Below, one piece after another: positions 8,571-17,154 of a stretch of 64,000 nucleotides of DNA; positions within the stretch are counted from its first letter, which is position 1; each line of letters begins with the position of its first letter. This stretch comes from Shinella sp. SUS2. GTDB taxonomy: Bacteria > Pseudomonadota > Alphaproteobacteria > Rhizobiales > Rhizobiaceae. Where the stretch lies: positions 62,001 through 126,000 of the forward strand of contig NZ_KQ410730.1 of NCBI RefSeq assembly GCF_001262505.1. Direction: 5' to 3'. The notes under the pieces are model-generated. The model had not been told where the DNA came from. It worked only from the letters and a program-made list of their open reading frames with translations, and did no database searches. The position numbers and the translations under genes are program-made.

Positions 8571-10088
8571 CTATGGCTTGCCGGAATAGAGGTCCGCATA
8601 GGTCCGGCGCAGCACGTTCTTCTGCACCTTGCCCATCGTGTTGCGGGGCAGGTCGTCGACGAAGAGCACGCGCTTGGGCTGCTTGTAGCGCGCCAGCCGG
8701 TCCTTCAGCCCGTCGAGCACCGCCTGTTCGTCGATGGTCGCGCCCTTCTGGCGTACCACGACGGCCGTCACGCCCTCGCCGAAATCGGGGTGGGGCACGC
8801 CGATGACCGCGCTTTCGACGACGCCGGGCATGCCGTCGATCTCGGTTTCCACTTCCTTGGGATAGATGTTGTAGCCGCCGGAAATGACGAGGTCCTTGCC
8901 GCGCCCGACGATGTGCACATAACCCCGCGCATCGATCAGGCCGAGATCGCCGGTGATGAAGAACCCGTCCGTGCGGAACTCTGCCGCGGTCTTCTCCGGC
9001 ATGCGCCAGTAGCCCTTGAAGACGTTCGGTCCCTTCACCTCGATCATGCCGGTCTCGCCATCCGGCAGCGGTGTGCCGGTTTCCGGCTCGGTGACGCGCA
9101 GCGAAACGCCCGGCAGCGGGAAGCCCACCGTGCCGGCAATGCGCTCGCCATCATAGGGGTTGGAGGTGTTCATGTTGGTCTCGGTCATGCCGTAGCGCTC
9201 GAGGATGGCGTGGCCGGTCTTTTCCGAAAAACTGCGATGCGTCTCGGCAAGAAGGGGCGCCGAGCCGGACACGAAGAGCCGCATGCCGGCCGTCGCCGCC
9301 GGCGTCAGGCCGGCATGCTGCACGAGGCGCACATAGAAGGTCGGCACGCCCATCATCACAGTGGCGTCCGCCATCAGACGCAGCGCCTCGTCGGCATCGA
9401 ACTTCGGCAGGAGATACATCGACGCGCCTGACAGCAGCGTGACGTTCGAGGCGACGAACAGGCCATGCGTGTGAAAGATCGGCAGGGCATGGATCAGCCG
9501 GTCGGCGCTGGTGAAGCGCCAGTGGTCGCGAAGGGCGAGCGCGTTGGACAGGAGATTGTCATGCGTCAGCATCGCGCCCTTGGAGCGGCCGGTCGTGCCC
9601 GACGTATAGAGGATCGCCGCAAGGTCATCCGCACCGCGCCCGATATCGGCGAATTCGGGCGTCTCCGTGCGGGCAAGCTCCAGCAGCGAGCCGCCGCCCT
9701 TGTCATCCAGCGTTTCGACGGCCGCGCCGTACTTGCCGGCGACGGGGCTCACGCCGTCGCGGGCGCCCGGCGAGACGACGACCAGTCTCGGCTCGGCATC
9801 GCCGATGAAATAGTCGAGTTCCGCCAATGTGTAGGCGGTGTTGAGCGGCAGGTAGACGGCACCGGCCCTGACGCAGGCGAGATAGAGCATCAGCGCCTCG
9901 GCGCTCTTTTCCACCTGCACGGCGACCCGATCCCCCGGCCGGACGCCGCGCGTGGCAAGAGCACCCGCCAGCTGCCCCGAAAGGGCAATCATGTCGCCAT
10001 AGGTCCATCGACGCCCGTCGCCGGTCTCGATGAAGGCCGCCTCCGGCCGTGCCTCCGCCCGGATCGCGTCGAAGAGGTGGTTGCTCAT
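8571..10088 (-). CDS. matB: Malonyl-CoA synthetase (MatB-type acyl-CoA ligase)
   Basis: About 505 residues, the length of MatB enzymes. The adenylate-forming signature is YTSGTTGRSKGAML; the A5 motif ERYGMTETNMNTSNPYDGER and the neighbouring GTVGFPLPGVSLRV closely resemble rhizobial and human ACSF3/MatB proteins. The C-terminal subdomain has the hinge GLIDARGYVHIVGRGKD and the catalytic Lys near the end (PRNTMGKVQKN). It makes malonyl-CoA (often also methylmalonyl-CoA) from the free acid, ATP and CoA. The start is set at the ATG preceded by GAGGGAAACG. No matA (decarboxylase) or matC is adjacent, so it may serve the neighbouring catabolic pathway rather than a classical mat operon. Confidence 0.88.
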   Translation of the reverse strand: MSNHLFDAIRAEARPEAAFIETGDGRRWTYGDMIALSGQLAGALATRGVRPGDRVAVQVEKSAEALMLYLACVRAGAVYLPLNTAYTLAELDYFIGDAEPRLVVVSPGARDGVSPVAGKYGAAVETLDDKGGGSLLELARTETPEFADIGRGADDLAAILYTSGTTGRSKGAMLTHDNLLSNALALRDHWRFTSADRLIHALPIFHTHGLFVASNVTLLSGASMYLLPKFDADEALRLMADATVMMGVPTFYVRLVQHAGLTPAATAGMRLFVSGSAPLLAETHRSFSEKTGHAILERYGMTETNMNTSNPYDGERIAGTVGFPLPGVSLRVTEPETGTPLPDGETGMIEVKGPNVFKGYWRMPEKTAAEFRTDGFFITGDLGLIDARGYVHIVGRGKDLVISGGYNIYPKEVETEIDGMPGVVESAVIGVPHPDFGEGVTAVVVRQKGATIDEQAVLDGLKDRLARYKQPKRVLFVDDLPRNTMGKVQKNVLRRTYADLYSGKP

Positions 10089-10220
10089 GGGCTCGTTTCC
10101 CTCGTAGTGCCGATACTGTCCCGCGCTGCCCGCGCCGGGGTTCCCCTCACCGTGCAGGCCGCGCGGGTACACTAGCCTTGTGGAACTCCGCGCGACAACT
10201 CGAATTCCCTGCAGGCCGGT

Positions 10221-11093
10221 TCAGGGCGAAGGCGCCTTCAGCGGCCCGAGGGCGCTCAGATGCTTGCGCATCGCCTCGGCGGCCTCGCCGTTCCTTCCGT
10301 CCAGCACCAGTTCGAGGATGTGCACATGTTCGGCACAGCGCTGGCGGGCCTGTTCGCGGTCCACCCGCTGCTGGTATTCGATGAGCCGGCGCAGCCGGTC
10401 GACACGCCTCAGGCTTTCGATGAAGAAGGCGTTGCGGCTGCATTCGGCGATCGCCTCGTGCATCTCGCTGTTCGTCTCGAACAGGCGAACCGCCGAGATT
10501 TCCAGGATCTCCCCCGCCACGAAGCGCCGCTGCTGTTCGAGATGCCGCTCCAGCACCGGGCGATTGAGCACAAAACCCGGCTCCAGCAATGCGGCCGGCT
10601 CGATCGCCTGACGAAAGCTGTAGCTCTGCCGGTAGGTTTCCATCGAGGTCAACACCGGCAGGAAACGCCAGCCGTGCCCCGGCAGCCGCTCCGCCCAGCC
10701 CTCCTCCGACATGCGCCGGAGCAGGGCCTGCAGGCGCGGGCGCGTGATGCCGTAGCGGCGCAGGAGCTCGTTTTCACTCGCCCGGTCGGGAATTTCGCCG
10801 GCCAGCCGGTCGCGCGCGATGGCGAGATAGACCTCCTCTCCGCCGTCGGGCGCCGGCTCGCTGGCGGCAAGGGCCCTTGCGGCGGAGGGATCGGCCACCT
10901 TGTAGCCGCCGCGCTCGGCCGCAGCCAAAACGCCGGCCTGCTGCAGTTCGCGCAATGCGGTGCGGATCGGCGAGCGCGAGACCAGGAAGCGCTCCGCAAG
11001 GCTGCGCTCGGTCAGCGGCTCGCCCGGCGCCAACCGTTCGGCATGCACGAGCCGGGCGATCTCACGGGCGAGGGGGCTGGATATCTGGGTCAT
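10221..11093 (-). CDS. FCD/GntR-family regulator with two winged-helix domains (paralogue 1)
   Basis: About 290 residues, some 60 longer than a normal FadR/FCD regulator. Residues 5-66 form a GntR winged helix (ARLVHAERLAPGEPLTER, then SRSPIRTALREL recognition helix). Residues 86-147 form a second winged-helix-like unit (LAIARDRLAGEIPDRASE, then GITRPRLQALLRRM, then the wing GWRFLPV). An FCD-type all-helical effector domain follows. Such regulators bind organic acids. Start at an ATG with CAGGAG upstream. It is divergent from a paralogue at 11308 and lies upstream of matB on the same strand, with a 132-bp gap. Confidence 0.85.
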   Translation of the reverse strand: MTQISSPLAREIARLVHAERLAPGEPLTERSLAERFLVSRSPIRTALRELQQAGVLAAAERGGYKVADPSAARALAASEPAPDGGEEVYLAIARDRLAGEIPDRASENELLRRYGITRPRLQALLRRMSEEGWAERLPGHGWRFLPVLTSMETYRQSYSFRQAIEPAALLEPGFVLNRPVLERHLEQQRRFVAGEILEISAVRLFETNSEMHEAIAECSRNAFFIESLRRVDRLRRLIEYQQRVDREQARQRCAEHVHILELVLDGRNGEAAEAMRKHLSALGPLKAPSP

Positions 11094-11307
11094 GGACGCT
11101 CCTGGATGGCCCGGGTCTTGTCGCACGTTCCACAGCCTTCGCCAAGCGCTGGTCCTTTGCGCTTGCATAGTACCATGATTCAGACTATTGGACTTTTGTC
11201 ATTTCGAAATACCACGAGGCGGCGGGCGGCGGAAACGGCGCGGCCAGATTGATTGATTGCCTACGGATTGTCGTATATACGCGCTTAATACCATCCAGGG
11301 GTCGATC
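11094..11307. promoter_or_regulatory. Divergent regulator promoter region with operator-like elements
   Basis: 214 bp between the two GntR paralogues. Two palindromes are visible: ATTTCGAAAT at 11201-11210, preceded by TTGTC, and CGTATATACG at 11272-11281, preceded by and overlapping TTGTCGTA (11268-11275). The same TTGTCGTA word recurs as an inverted repeat upstream of tctC (13994-14019). I infer operators for one or both FCD regulators, allowing autoregulation and coordinated control of the transport/catabolic genes. Confidence 0.55.
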
Positions 11308-12228
11308 ATGAACGAACTTCATCGCTCGCTGGCGGACAAGATCGTCCGCCATATCAGGACATCGGCCATGGAACGGGGACAGCACCTGACAGAAGCCAGC
11401 TTCCAGTCCCTGTTCGGCACGTCGCGCCAGCCGATCCGCTCGGCGCTCGGCATTCTGGCGGACCAGGGCATTGTCGAGCAGGTGCCCAACAAGGGCTTCT
11501 ATCTGCGCGATCCCGACCGCATCGCCGCCGACCCGCTGCCCGCCGCCAACGATACGTCGGACGAGGCGACCTATCTGCGCATTGCCGATGACCGCCTGTC
11601 GCGCCGCCTGCCGGACCGGGTGAGCGAGACCGACCTGATGCGGCGCTACGGCGTGTCGCGGCTGGGGCTGCGACGCATCCTGACGCGCATCTCCGGCGAG
11701 GGCTGGATCGAGCGCAACGAGGGCCGGGGCTGGACCTTCGCGGTGCTGATCGATTCCGTCGAGGCCTACCGGGAATGTTACGACCTGCGTCAGGTGATCG
11801 AGGTGCACGGCATCCGCTCACCCGAGTTCCGCGCCGATCCCGTCATCCTCGCGGACCTGCGCCGCCGGCAGGAGATCGTCGCCGACGGCGGCTGGCAGCG
11901 GCTGAGCCAGATGGAGCTGTTCGAGGCGAATTCGTCGTTTCACGAAGGCCTCGCCGCGCTCTCCGGCAATCGTTTCCTGATCAACACGGTGCAGAAGCTC
12001 AACCAGCTTCGCCGCCTGATCGAATACCGCCAGACGCTGAACGCCGAGCAGGTGCGTGGCCAGAATGCCGAGCATCTTGCGATCCTCGATGCGCTTGATG
12101 TCGGCGACACCGCGAAGGCGGCGGATCTGATGCACGACCACCTCGGCAAGGCCAAGCTGCGCAAGGCCCGCGCCGAAATGTTTTCCGGTGGCCCCGCTGG
12201 CGGGCCGGACAAGGGAGATGACACATGA
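11308..12228 (+). CDS. FCD/GntR-family regulator with two winged-helix domains (paralogue 2)
   Basis: About 306 residues. The domain order matches the divergent paralogue: first winged helix at residues 3-65 (TSRQPIRSALGILADQGIVEQ, GFYLRDP), a second at about 85-150 (DRLSRRLPDRVSETDLMRRYGVSRLGLRRIL), then an FCD-type ligand-binding domain with EANSSFHEGL and a C-terminal NAEHLAILDAL histidine motif typical of metal- and acid-binding FCD domains. Start chosen at the ATG after CCAGGGG. Its stop overlaps the ATG of the AtuA-like gene (ATGA), so the regulator heads the catabolic operon and is probably autoregulated through the upstream TTGTCGTA site. Confidence 0.87.
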   Translation: MNELHRSLADKIVRHIRTSAMERGQHLTEASFQSLFGTSRQPIRSALGILADQGIVEQVPNKGFYLRDPDRIAADPLPAANDTSDEATYLRIADDRLSRRLPDRVSETDLMRRYGVSRLGLRRILTRISGEGWIERNEGRGWTFAVLIDSVEAYRECYDLRQVIEVHGIRSPEFRADPVILADLRRRQEIVADGGWQRLSQMELFEANSSFHEGLAALSGNRFLINTVQKLNQLRRLIEYRQTLNAEQVRGQNAEHLAILDALDVGDTAKAADLMHDHLGKAKLRKARAEMFSGGPAGGPDKGDDT

Positions 12229-13583
12229 CACGCGTACTTATACCCGCAGGCGCGCTGGGTCTGGGTTATGATCGCGCGGCGCTGGAGCGCGGCGTCGCCA
12301 ACCAGCCCGACATCATCGCCATCGACGGCGGCTCGACGGACAGCGGCCCGTCCTATCTCGGGCGCGGCGTCTCGAAATATTCGCGCGCCTCGACCAAGGT
12401 GGAATGGCGCGAGTTGATGCAGGCGCGGGCGAAGGCCGGCGTTCCGCTCGTCATCGGCACCGCCGGCACCTGCGGCGCGGATGATGCGGTGGACTGGCTC
12501 TTCGACATCACCCGCGAGATCGCCCTGGAGGAGGGCATGCAGGTCAAGGTCGCCACGCTGAAATCCGGCCAGCCGAAGGAGCGGGTGAAGGCCGCGCTCG
12601 GCGACGGCCGTCTGCACGCGCTGCCGGCCGCACCCGATGTCAACGAGGCCATCGTCGACGACTGCACCAACATCGTCGCCCTCGCCGGCGTCGAGCAGGT
12701 CGCGGCGGCGCTCGCCACCGGGGCGGATATCGTCATTGCCGGGCGCACCACGGACACCGCCATCATCGCGGCGCTGCCGGTCGTTCGCGGCGACCATGCC
12801 GGCGCCGCATGGCACGGCGCCAAGGTCGGCGAATGCGGGGCGCTCGCCACCACGCAGCCGAATTCCGGCGTGATCCAGATCGACTTCGACGCCTCCGGCT
12901 TCACCATCGAGCCGATGGCGGCAGACGCCGCCGCGACGCCCTATACCGTCTCCGCCCATATGCTCTACGAGAATTCCGATCCGTTCATCCTGCACGAGCC
13001 GGGCGGCCATCTCGACGTCACGCGGTCCGAATACGAGGCGCTCGACGGGCGCCGGGTGCGTGTCGAGGGCTCGAAATGGGTGCCGGGGCGCTACACGGTC
13101 AAGCTGGAGGGCGCCCGCATCGTCGGCTACCAGACCGTCGGCCTCGCCGTGGTGCGCGAGCGCCGTTATGTCCAGCATGTGCGCGAATGGGCGGCGGATA
13201 TCGAGGCCAAGGTGCGTGACAAGATCGTCGCCCGCATGGGTCTCGCCCCCGATACCTTCAGCGTCGAGATCCGGCTGATCGGCATGGATGCGACGCTCGG
13301 CGCGCTGGAGAACCGTCACGACATTCCCGTCGAGGTCGGCATTCTCGGCATTCTCACCTGCCCGACCGCCGAACAGGCGGCCGAGGCCGGCAAGATCCTC
13401 AACCCCTATCTCCTGCATCATCCCCTGACCGAGGACGAGCCGATGCCGACCTTCGCCTTTCCCTTCTCGCCCGCCGAAATGCAGCGCGGCGCGCTCTACG
13501 AGTTCTGCCTCAACCATGTGATGGAGCTGGACGACCCGCTCGCCGCCTTCGTGCTCGAAACCCATGAGGTGGGACATGCCTGA
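12225..13583 (+). CDS. AtuA/DUF1446-family protein
   Basis: 452 residues, full-length DUF1446. Family-typical glycine-rich segments are present: IDGGSTDSGPSYLGRG near residue 36 and VIAGRTTDTAIIAALP near 173. The family is named after AtuA of the acyclic terpene utilisation cluster, but members occur in many organic-acid loci and the biochemistry is not established. It overlaps the regulator upstream (ATGA) and the DUF4387 gene downstream by 8 bp, so all three are likely translated as a unit. In this locus it probably acts on a carboxylic acid delivered by TctCBA; that is inference. Confidence 0.85.
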   Translation: MTRVLIPAGALGLGYDRAALERGVANQPDIIAIDGGSTDSGPSYLGRGVSKYSRASTKVEWRELMQARAKAGVPLVIGTAGTCGADDAVDWLFDITREIALEEGMQVKVATLKSGQPKERVKAALGDGRLHALPAAPDVNEAIVDDCTNIVALAGVEQVAAALATGADIVIAGRTTDTAIIAALPVVRGDHAGAAWHGAKVGECGALATTQPNSGVIQIDFDASGFTIEPMAADAAATPYTVSAHMLYENSDPFILHEPGGHLDVTRSEYEALDGRRVRVEGSKWVPGRYTVKLEGARIVGYQTVGLAVVRERRYVQHVREWAADIEAKVRDKIVARMGLAPDTFSVEIRLIGMDATLGALENRHDIPVEVGILGILTCPTAEQAAEAGKILNPYLLHHPLTEDEPMPTFAFPFSPAEMQRGALYEFCLNHVMELDDPLAAFVLETHEVGHA

Positions 13584-13878
13584 ACTGGGAAGCCTCGTCA
13601 GCAAGGTACGCTCCAAGAATGCCGGGCCGTTCTGGTTGACGATCGACGTCTTCTGCGACGATCCGGCGACCTATGCCCGGGTGCGTGACGGGCTGAAGGA
13701 TGCCACCGTGGCGCGGCTCTTCGGCGTCGAGCAGCAGTTGCTCAAGCGTTTCGACATTCCCGCGCTCAACGTCGTGAAATTCTCCGTGCCGCGCCCCGTC
13801 GTCCAGGGCACGCGCGCCGACCGCGACATGCACGGCGCCGGCTGGGCCTGCCTCCTGGAGGAACTGCAGGTCGACTGA
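13576..13878 (+). CDS. DUF4387 domain protein, partner of AtuA-like protein
   Basis: 100 residues beginning MPELGSLVSKVRSKNAGPF, which matches DUF4387. The family is found either next to AtuA/DUF1446 proteins or fused to their C-terminus, so the two products very likely form one functional unit. The chosen ATG overlaps the AtuA-like stop by 8 bp, consistent with coupling. Cytoplasmic, no signal. No catalytic residue can be assigned; conserved-looking segments are VKFSVPRPVVQG and DMHGAGW. Confidence 0.85.
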   Translation: MPELGSLVSKVRSKNAGPFWLTIDVFCDDPATYARVRDGLKDATVARLFGVEQQLLKRFDIPALNVVKFSVPRPVVQGTRADRDMHGAGWACLLEELQVD

Positions 13879-13977
13879 TCGGTCCCGAACGCACCTTCCC
13901 GATCCCGTCCCTCGCCATCGGCGGGGGACATGCCGGCCACCGCGACGCCTTCTCCCCGTCCCCCCGGCAAAACAATG

Positions 13978-14019
13978 TTGACAAGCGGCCAGATTGTCGT
14001 AAGTGTATTAATACGACAA
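13978..14019 (+). promoter_or_regulatory. tctCBA promoter with TTGTCGTA inverted-repeat operator
   Basis: A consensus -35 TTGACA lies at 13978-13983. Just downstream, TTGTCGTA (13994-14001) and TACGACAA (14012-14019) form a perfect 8-bp inverted repeat with a 10-bp spacer, with a second palindrome GTATTAATAC nested at 14005-14014. The operator overlaps the expected -10, the usual place for a GntR repressor. The same half-site occurs upstream of the GntR paralogue at 11268, which makes these regulators the best candidates to bind. Confidence 0.65.
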
Positions 14020-14033
14020 CGGCAAGGAGGCCG

Positions 14034-14099
14034 ATGTCTGTGTTGCCGGCTCGGCAGCACCAGGGCTTTCAGCCCGGACTTATTGGGAGGAAATTATGA
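14034..14099 (+). CDS. 21-residue leader ORF coupled to tctC
   Basis: A short ORF beginning MSVLPARQHQ with a full AAGGAGG Shine-Dalgarno 3 bp upstream of its ATG. Its TGA overlaps the tctC start as ATGA (14096-14099). The transcript segment inside the ORF can fold into GTTGCCG/CGGCAGC and GGGCT/AGCCC hairpins just before the tctC Shine-Dalgarno (GGGAGG). The arrangement suggests that ribosomes translating the leader open the tctC start, but the peptide itself shows no recognisable family and the SD-to-ATG spacing is short. Confidence 0.45.
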   Translation: MSVLPARQHQGFQPGLIGRKL

Positions 14100-15049
14100 T
14101 CAAAGCAGTTTTTGCCGCCGCAGTGGCGTTTTCGCTTTCGGCCGCAGCGCCGGCCTTTGCCGATCCGGCCGTGGTGATGGCGCCGGGCGGTGCCGGTGGC
14201 GGGTATGACGCCATGGCGCGCCTGCCGTTCGACGCGATGTCGAAGGAAGGCATCTTCGCCGACGGCGCGACCTTCACCAACAAGGGCGGTGCCGGCGGCA
14301 CGATCGGTCTTGCCGAATTTGTCGGCGCGAACCGCGGCAACGACAATGCCGTCATGTCGATGGGCGTCATCATGGTCGGGGGCATCCTGCTCAACTCCTC
14401 GCCCGTCACGCTCGACGACGTGACGCCGCTGGTGCGCCTCACCAACGATACGGGTGTCGTCGCCGTCGCGACCGATTCCCCGATCAAGACGGTGGACGAT
14501 CTCGTCAAGGCGATGAAGGAAAACCTCGGCGCCGTGTCGATCGGCGGCGGCTCGGCCGGCGGCGTCGACCACATCGTGATGGCGCTGATCGCCAAGGAAA
14601 GCGGCCTGGAGCCGGCCAAGCTGAACTACATCCCCTATGACAGCGGTGCGGAAGCCGTGACCGCACTCGGCGGCGGTGCCGTGACGGTCGCCGTCTCGGG
14701 CGTCTCGGAGTTCAAGCCGATGGCCGATGCCGGCCGCATCCGCATCATCGCGGTCACCTCCGAAGGCCGCGTCAACGGCATCGATGCGCCGAGCCTGAAG
14801 GAAGCCGGCCTCAACGTGGTCGTCGGCAACTGGCGCGGCATCGTCGGTGCGCCCGACATGTCTGCGGACGGCCGCAAGATGTGGCTCGACCGCTTTGCCA
14901 AGATGCATGAAAGCGCTGCCTGGAAGGACATTCTCGCCAAGCAGGGCTGGGAAGACGCCTACCTCGCCGGAGACGATTTCGTCGCGTTTCTCAACGACGA
15001 AAAGACCCGCATCGGCGCCATCCTGAAGGAAGCCGGCCTCGTCAAGTAA
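14096..15049 (+). CDS. tctC: TctC-type periplasmic substrate-binding protein
   Basis: 317 residues, the normal length for tripartite tricarboxylate transporter binding proteins. Sec signal peptide ends about residue 23 (SLSAAAPAFA). The mature start VVMAPGGAGGGYDAMAR matches the ligand-binding loop of TctC/Bug proteins; TFTNKGGAGGTIGLAEF is the second typical segment. It captures a carboxylate in the periplasm and hands it to TctAB. The ligand cannot be fixed from sequence; Bug proteins bind citrate, nicotinate, glutamate, tartrate-like acids and others. First gene of a transporter operon with its own promoter/operator. Confidence 0.93.
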   Translation: MIKAVFAAAVAFSLSAAAPAFADPAVVMAPGGAGGGYDAMARLPFDAMSKEGIFADGATFTNKGGAGGTIGLAEFVGANRGNDNAVMSMGVIMVGGILLNSSPVTLDDVTPLVRLTNDTGVVAVATDSPIKTVDDLVKAMKENLGAVSIGGGSAGGVDHIVMALIAKESGLEPAKLNYIPYDSGAEAVTALGGGAVTVAVSGVSEFKPMADAGRIRIIAVTSEGRVNGIDAPSLKEAGLNVVVGNWRGIVGAPDMSADGRKMWLDRFAKMHESAAWKDILAKQGWEDAYLAGDDFVAFLNDEKTRIGAILKEAGLVK

Positions 15050-15079
15050 GCCGCGGCGCTTTTCGAAAGGATGTCTGAC

Positions 15080-15553
15080 ATGACGGAACGCCCCTATTGG
15101 CTTGCGGCGGGAACGGTCGGCTGGGGAGCCATCGTTTTCTGGAAGGCCGCGGAACTGCCCCAGTTCGACCAGTACGCCCATGTCGGCCCGGGCTTCATGC
15201 CCTCGGCCATCGGGATCGGCCTGGTCCTCATGGGCCTGCTGCTGACACTGCAGATCTACCGGGGCGTTCCGTTCGAGGAACAGGATGCCGAGGACGTCAG
15301 CGAGGACCACGCGGTCAACTACACCGCGCTCTGCCTTGCCGCGGCGGCCTGCGCCCTGCCGATGCTGACGATGAAGCCGCTCGGCTTCGTCATCACCTGC
15401 ACCGGCTGTTTCGTGCTGGTGGCCGCGGCCTTCAAGTCGCGCCGCTGGCATCTCGACCTGGTGCTCGGCCTCGGCTTCTCGCTGTTGTGCTGGTGGCTCT
15501 TCCGCAAGCTGGGTGTCCAGCTTGGCGGTCTTCTTCCGATGATGGGGGTGTAG
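15080..15553 (+). CDS. tctB: TctB-type small membrane subunit
   Basis: About 157 residues with four hydrophobic segments, consistent with TctB. The start was set at the ATG (15080) preceded by AAAGGA at 8 bp; an in-frame ATG three codons earlier overlaps that Shine-Dalgarno. Conserved-looking features are [20 protein letters not shown], which resembles the family N-terminal motif (GPGFFP variant). It lies between tctC and tctA with gaps of 30 and 1 bp. The small subunit is required for transport although its exact role is unclear. Confidence 0.9.
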   Translation: MTERPYWLAAGTVGWGAIVFWKAAELPQFDQYAHVGPGFMPSAIGIGLVLMGLLLTLQIYRGVPFEEQDAEDVSEDHAVNYTALCLAAAACALPMLTMKPLGFVITCTGCFVLVAAAFKSRRWHLDLVLGLGFSLLCWWLFRKLGVQLGGLLPMMGV

Positions 15554-15554
15554 G

Positions 15555-17072
15555 ATGGACGCGATCACCGGCTTGATGAACGGTTTTTCCGTCGCCCTTC
15601 AGCCACAGAACCTGATGTGGGCCTTCGTCGGCACCTTCATGGGCACCGCCATCGGTGTCCTGCCCGGCATCGGCCCGGCGCTGACCATCGCGCTGCTGTT
15701 GCCCGTCACCGTCTATATCGAACCGACCGCGGCCTTCATCATGTTCGCCGGCATCTTCTACGGCGCCATGTATGGCGGCTCCACCACCTCGATCCTGCTC
15801 AACACGCCCGGCGAGAGCGGCGCGATGATGACCGCGCTCGAGGGCAACAAAATGGCCCGCCAGGGTCGCGGCGCGGCGGCGCTCTGCACGGCCGCGATCG
15901 GCTCCTTCGTCGCCGGCACCATCGGCACACTGGGCATCACCTTCCTGGCGCCGCCCATCGCCGAGCTCGCCTTCATCTTCAAGCCGCAGGACTATTTCGC
16001 CCTGATGCTGCTCGCGTTCCTCTCCGTCTCGGTCGTGATGGGAACGTCCAAGGTGCGCGGCTTCATCGCGCTCCTGCTCGGCCTGTCGCTCGGCGTCGTC
16101 GGCATCGACAAGCAGACCGGCCTGCAGAGGCTGACCTTCGGCGTGCCCGACCTCATGGACGGCGTCGAGATGACGGTCGTGCTCGTCTCGCTCTTCGCCA
16201 TCGGCGAGACGCTCTATGTCGCCAGCCGCTTCGGCCTGCAGAAGCCCAACCTCAATCCGCTCGCCGGCGGCATCTGGATGACGAAGGACGACTGGAAGCG
16301 CTCCTGGAAGCCGTGGCTGCGCGGCACTTTCTTCGGCTTTCCCATCGGCGCGCTGCCGGCCGGCGGCGCAGAAATCCCGACCTTCCTCTCGTATACGGTC
16401 GAGCGCAAGCTGACCAAGCATCCGGAAGAGTTCGGCAACGGCGCCATCGAGGGCGTGGCGGGTCCGGAGGCTGCGAACAACGCCGCCGCTGCGGGCGTGC
16501 TGGTGCCGCTCCTGACGCTCGGGCTGCCGACGTCGGCCACCGCGGCGATCCTGCTCGCCGCCTTCCAGAACTACGGGCTGCAGCCGGGACCGATGCTGTT
16601 CATCAACTCCGCCGATCTCGTCTGGGGCCTCATCGCTTCGCTCTATGTCGGCAACCTGATGCTGCTGATCCTCAACCTGCCGCTGGCGGGGCTCTGGGTA
16701 CGGCTGCTCTTCATCCCGCGTCCCTATCTCTATGCCGGCATCCTCATCTTCTCGCTGGTCGGCATCTGGGGCGTATCCAACTCCTGGGTGGACCTTGCCA
16801 TGATGTTCGGCGTCGGCCTGCTCGGCTACACGATGCGTGTCTATGACTTCCCGATCGCGCCGGTGCTGATCGGTCTCATTCTGGGGCCGATGGCGGAGGT
16901 GCAGATGCGCCGGGCGCTCGCCGTGGGGCAGGGGGATCCGATGGTCTTCGTCTCCACCCCGCTCTCGGCCGTGCTCGTCGCCATCTCCGCCCTGATCCTC
17001 ATCGTGCCGGCAATGCTGCACTGGCGGCGCACCCGCAAGATCGACATGCCCGACAAAACCGCCGGCGCCTGA
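15555..17072 (+). CDS. tctA: TctA-type large membrane permease
   Basis: 505 residues and around 11-12 transmembrane helices, full family length. Signature segments are [17 protein letters not shown] at residues 32-50, [19 protein letters not shown] at 71-90, and the second half repeat with [18 protein letters not shown] and [15 protein letters not shown]. It is the pore-forming subunit of the secondary Na+- or H+-coupled uptake of a carboxylate. Starts one base after the tctB stop. Downstream catabolic genes follow with an 82-bp gap, so the transporter and enzymes are probably one operon. Confidence 0.94.
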   Translation: MDAITGLMNGFSVALQPQNLMWAFVGTFMGTAIGVLPGIGPALTIALLLPVTVYIEPTAAFIMFAGIFYGAMYGGSTTSILLNTPGESGAMMTALEGNKMARQGRGAAALCTAAIGSFVAGTIGTLGITFLAPPIAELAFIFKPQDYFALMLLAFLSVSVVMGTSKVRGFIALLLGLSLGVVGIDKQTGLQRLTFGVPDLMDGVEMTVVLVSLFAIGETLYVASRFGLQKPNLNPLAGGIWMTKDDWKRSWKPWLRGTFFGFPIGALPAGGAEIPTFLSYTVERKLTKHPEEFGNGAIEGVAGPEAANNAAAAGVLVPLLTLGLPTSATAAILLAAFQNYGLQPGPMLFINSADLVWGLIASLYVGNLMLLILNLPLAGLWVRLLFIPRPYLYAGILIFSLVGIWGVSNSWVDLAMMFGVGLLGYTMRVYDFPIAPVLIGLILGPMAEVQMRRALAVGQGDPMVFVSTPLSAVLVAISALILIVPAMLHWRRTRKIDMPDKTAGA

Positions 17073-17154
17073 CGCCGCCCACCACCGATGCCAATGCCCG
17101 ACCGGCCGCACCCCTGCGGCCGGATGGGAAAACGCAACCCTCAGGGAGCCCACC

